A stretch of 5,510 nt of DNA from a bacterium (GTDB lineage: Bacteria > Latescibacterota > UBA2968 > UBA8231), in NCBI GenBank assembly GCA_027593305.1, contig JAQCJA010000342.1:1-5510 (forward strand). Reading direction: 5' to 3'. How positions within the stretch are numbered: position 1 is the first letter of the stretch; every line of letters starts with the position of its first letter. A program made the translations under genes and the position numbers. Below the pieces are notes generated by a model, which did no database searches, was not told where the DNA came from, and was given only the letters and a program-made list of their open reading frames with translations. Positions 4,822 through 5,510 of this stretch are shown here, in pieces.

Positions 4822-5510
4822 ATGGCTGACAGCGACCCTCGGGTGCGCCCGATTGACCGGCTGCCTGCATCATCAGCGGAGCTCTTCTCGCTCAAAGGCC
4901 AGACGGCACTGGTCACCGGTGGCAGCAAAGGCCTTGGCCAGGTTATGGCACATGCCCTTGCCGGCGCCGGCGCCGACGTCGTGATCACCAGTCGAAACCT
5001 TGCGGAAGCGACGGCGACGGCTCGCGAGATTGGCGCACAGACCTCGCAACAGGTACTGGCTTTCGCTGCGGACGCCGCCGACCGGCAGCAGGTGGACGCC
5101 TCCGTTGCTTTTGCGCTGGACCGCCTCGGCCACCTTGATATTCTCGTCAACAACGCGGGCATCAACCTGCGGGCACCCATCGTCGAGATGGATGACGAAA
5201 CCTGGGACACCGTGCTTGGTATCAACCTGAGCGGCCCCTTCTACTACTGCCGTGCTGCCGGACGACACATGCTGTCCCGTGGCTATGGTCGGGTCATCAA
5301 TCTGGGCTCAACTCTGTCGTCGATATCGATCCCTGACCGTTCGCCCTACGCCTCCAGCAAGGGGGGCATACTCCAGTTGACCCGCACACTGGCCCTTGAA
5401 TGGGCCGGTACGGGGATCACGGTCAACTGTATCTGTCCCGGCCCATTCGCCCCCCCCATCAACAAACCGCTGCTCGACGATCCCGCCGTAGCCCGCGCCA
5501 TGCAGGACAA
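4822..5510 (+). CDS. Short-chain dehydrogenase/reductase (SDR), 3'-truncated by the window
   Basis: Classical SDR family NAD(P)-dependent oxidoreductase. 229 codons are visible before the window ends; full family length is about 250-260, so some tens of residues are missing. Visible marks: cofactor-binding TGGSKGLG at 32-39, NNAG at 110-113, and the catalytic set Asn135 (GINLSG), Ser163 (INLGS), Tyr176 and Lys180 (YASSK), with the usual 13-residue Ser-Tyr distance, then a PGPF segment after the central strands. A Ser/Arg rather than Asp after the second strand (VITSRN) suggests NADP(H) preference. The overall pattern resembles gluconate 5-dehydrogenase or 3-oxoacyl-ACP reductase-like SDRs, but substrate cannot be read from sequence. 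ATG 4822 follows the previous stop directly and has GGAA at 4812-4815 as ribosome binding site. About 25 residues precede the Rossmann core. Confidence 0.92.
   Translation, partial: MADSDPRVRPIDRLPASSAELFSLKGQTALVTGGSKGLGQVMAHALAGAGADVVITSRNLAEATATAREIGAQTSQQVLAFAADAADRQQVDASVAFALDRLGHLDILVNNAGINLRAPIVEMDDETWDTVLGINLSGPFYYCRAAGRHMLSRGYGRVINLGSTLSSISIPDRSPYASSKGGILQLTRTLALEWAGTGITVNCICPGPFAPPINKPLLDDPAVARAMQD

Overview
This window looks like part of the chromosome of a GC-rich (about 60% by eye), probably Gram-negative bacterium. The basis is the codon choice (GCC, CTG, GGC and GAC are frequent), the long open antisense frames typical of high GC, the Shine-Dalgarno sites, and a heptose-phosphate sugar module of the kind that feeds LPS, S-layer or capsule heptoses. 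No rRNA, tRNA or phylogenetic marker is present, so the organism cannot be named; Proteobacteria is only a guess. All genes that can be supported lie on the + strand and are densely packed. No stretch over 300 bases lacks a gene.

Layout. Bases 1-84 hold a 13-bp tandem repeat (three copies and a bit), a nine-G tract and a ribosome binding site. Then come a GHMP sugar kinase of the D-glycero-D-manno-heptose-7-phosphate kinase type (85-1074, TTG start), a SIS-domain isomerase related to GmhA (1149-1748) and a short FSA/TalC-type transaldolase (1766-2431). Three genes follow, joined by 4-base stop/start overlaps: a metallo-beta-lactamase-fold hydrolase with a full metal-ligand set (GTG, 2428-3327), an unrecognised 286-residue protein that looks like a cytoplasmic beta-sandwich (3324-4184), and an unrecognised 112-residue beta-rich protein (4181-4519). 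After 68 bases carrying a good sigma-70-like promoter, a second unit begins with an unrecognised 77-residue helical protein (4588-4821) whose start codon lies almost at the predicted transcription start. Directly behind it is a classical short-chain dehydrogenase/reductase (4822 onward), cut by the window end.

How they may work together. The first three enzymes can be read as a chain: the transaldolase exchanges C3 units to make sedoheptulose 7-phosphate, the SIS protein isomerises it to an aldoheptose 7-phosphate, and the kinase phosphorylates C-1. The usual next enzymes (GmhB-type phosphatase, nucleotidyltransferase) are not in the window. The tight coupling of the transaldolase gene to the MBL hydrolase and two unknown proteins suggests that these three act in the same sugar pathway. 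This part is inference and is the most interesting aspect of the window.
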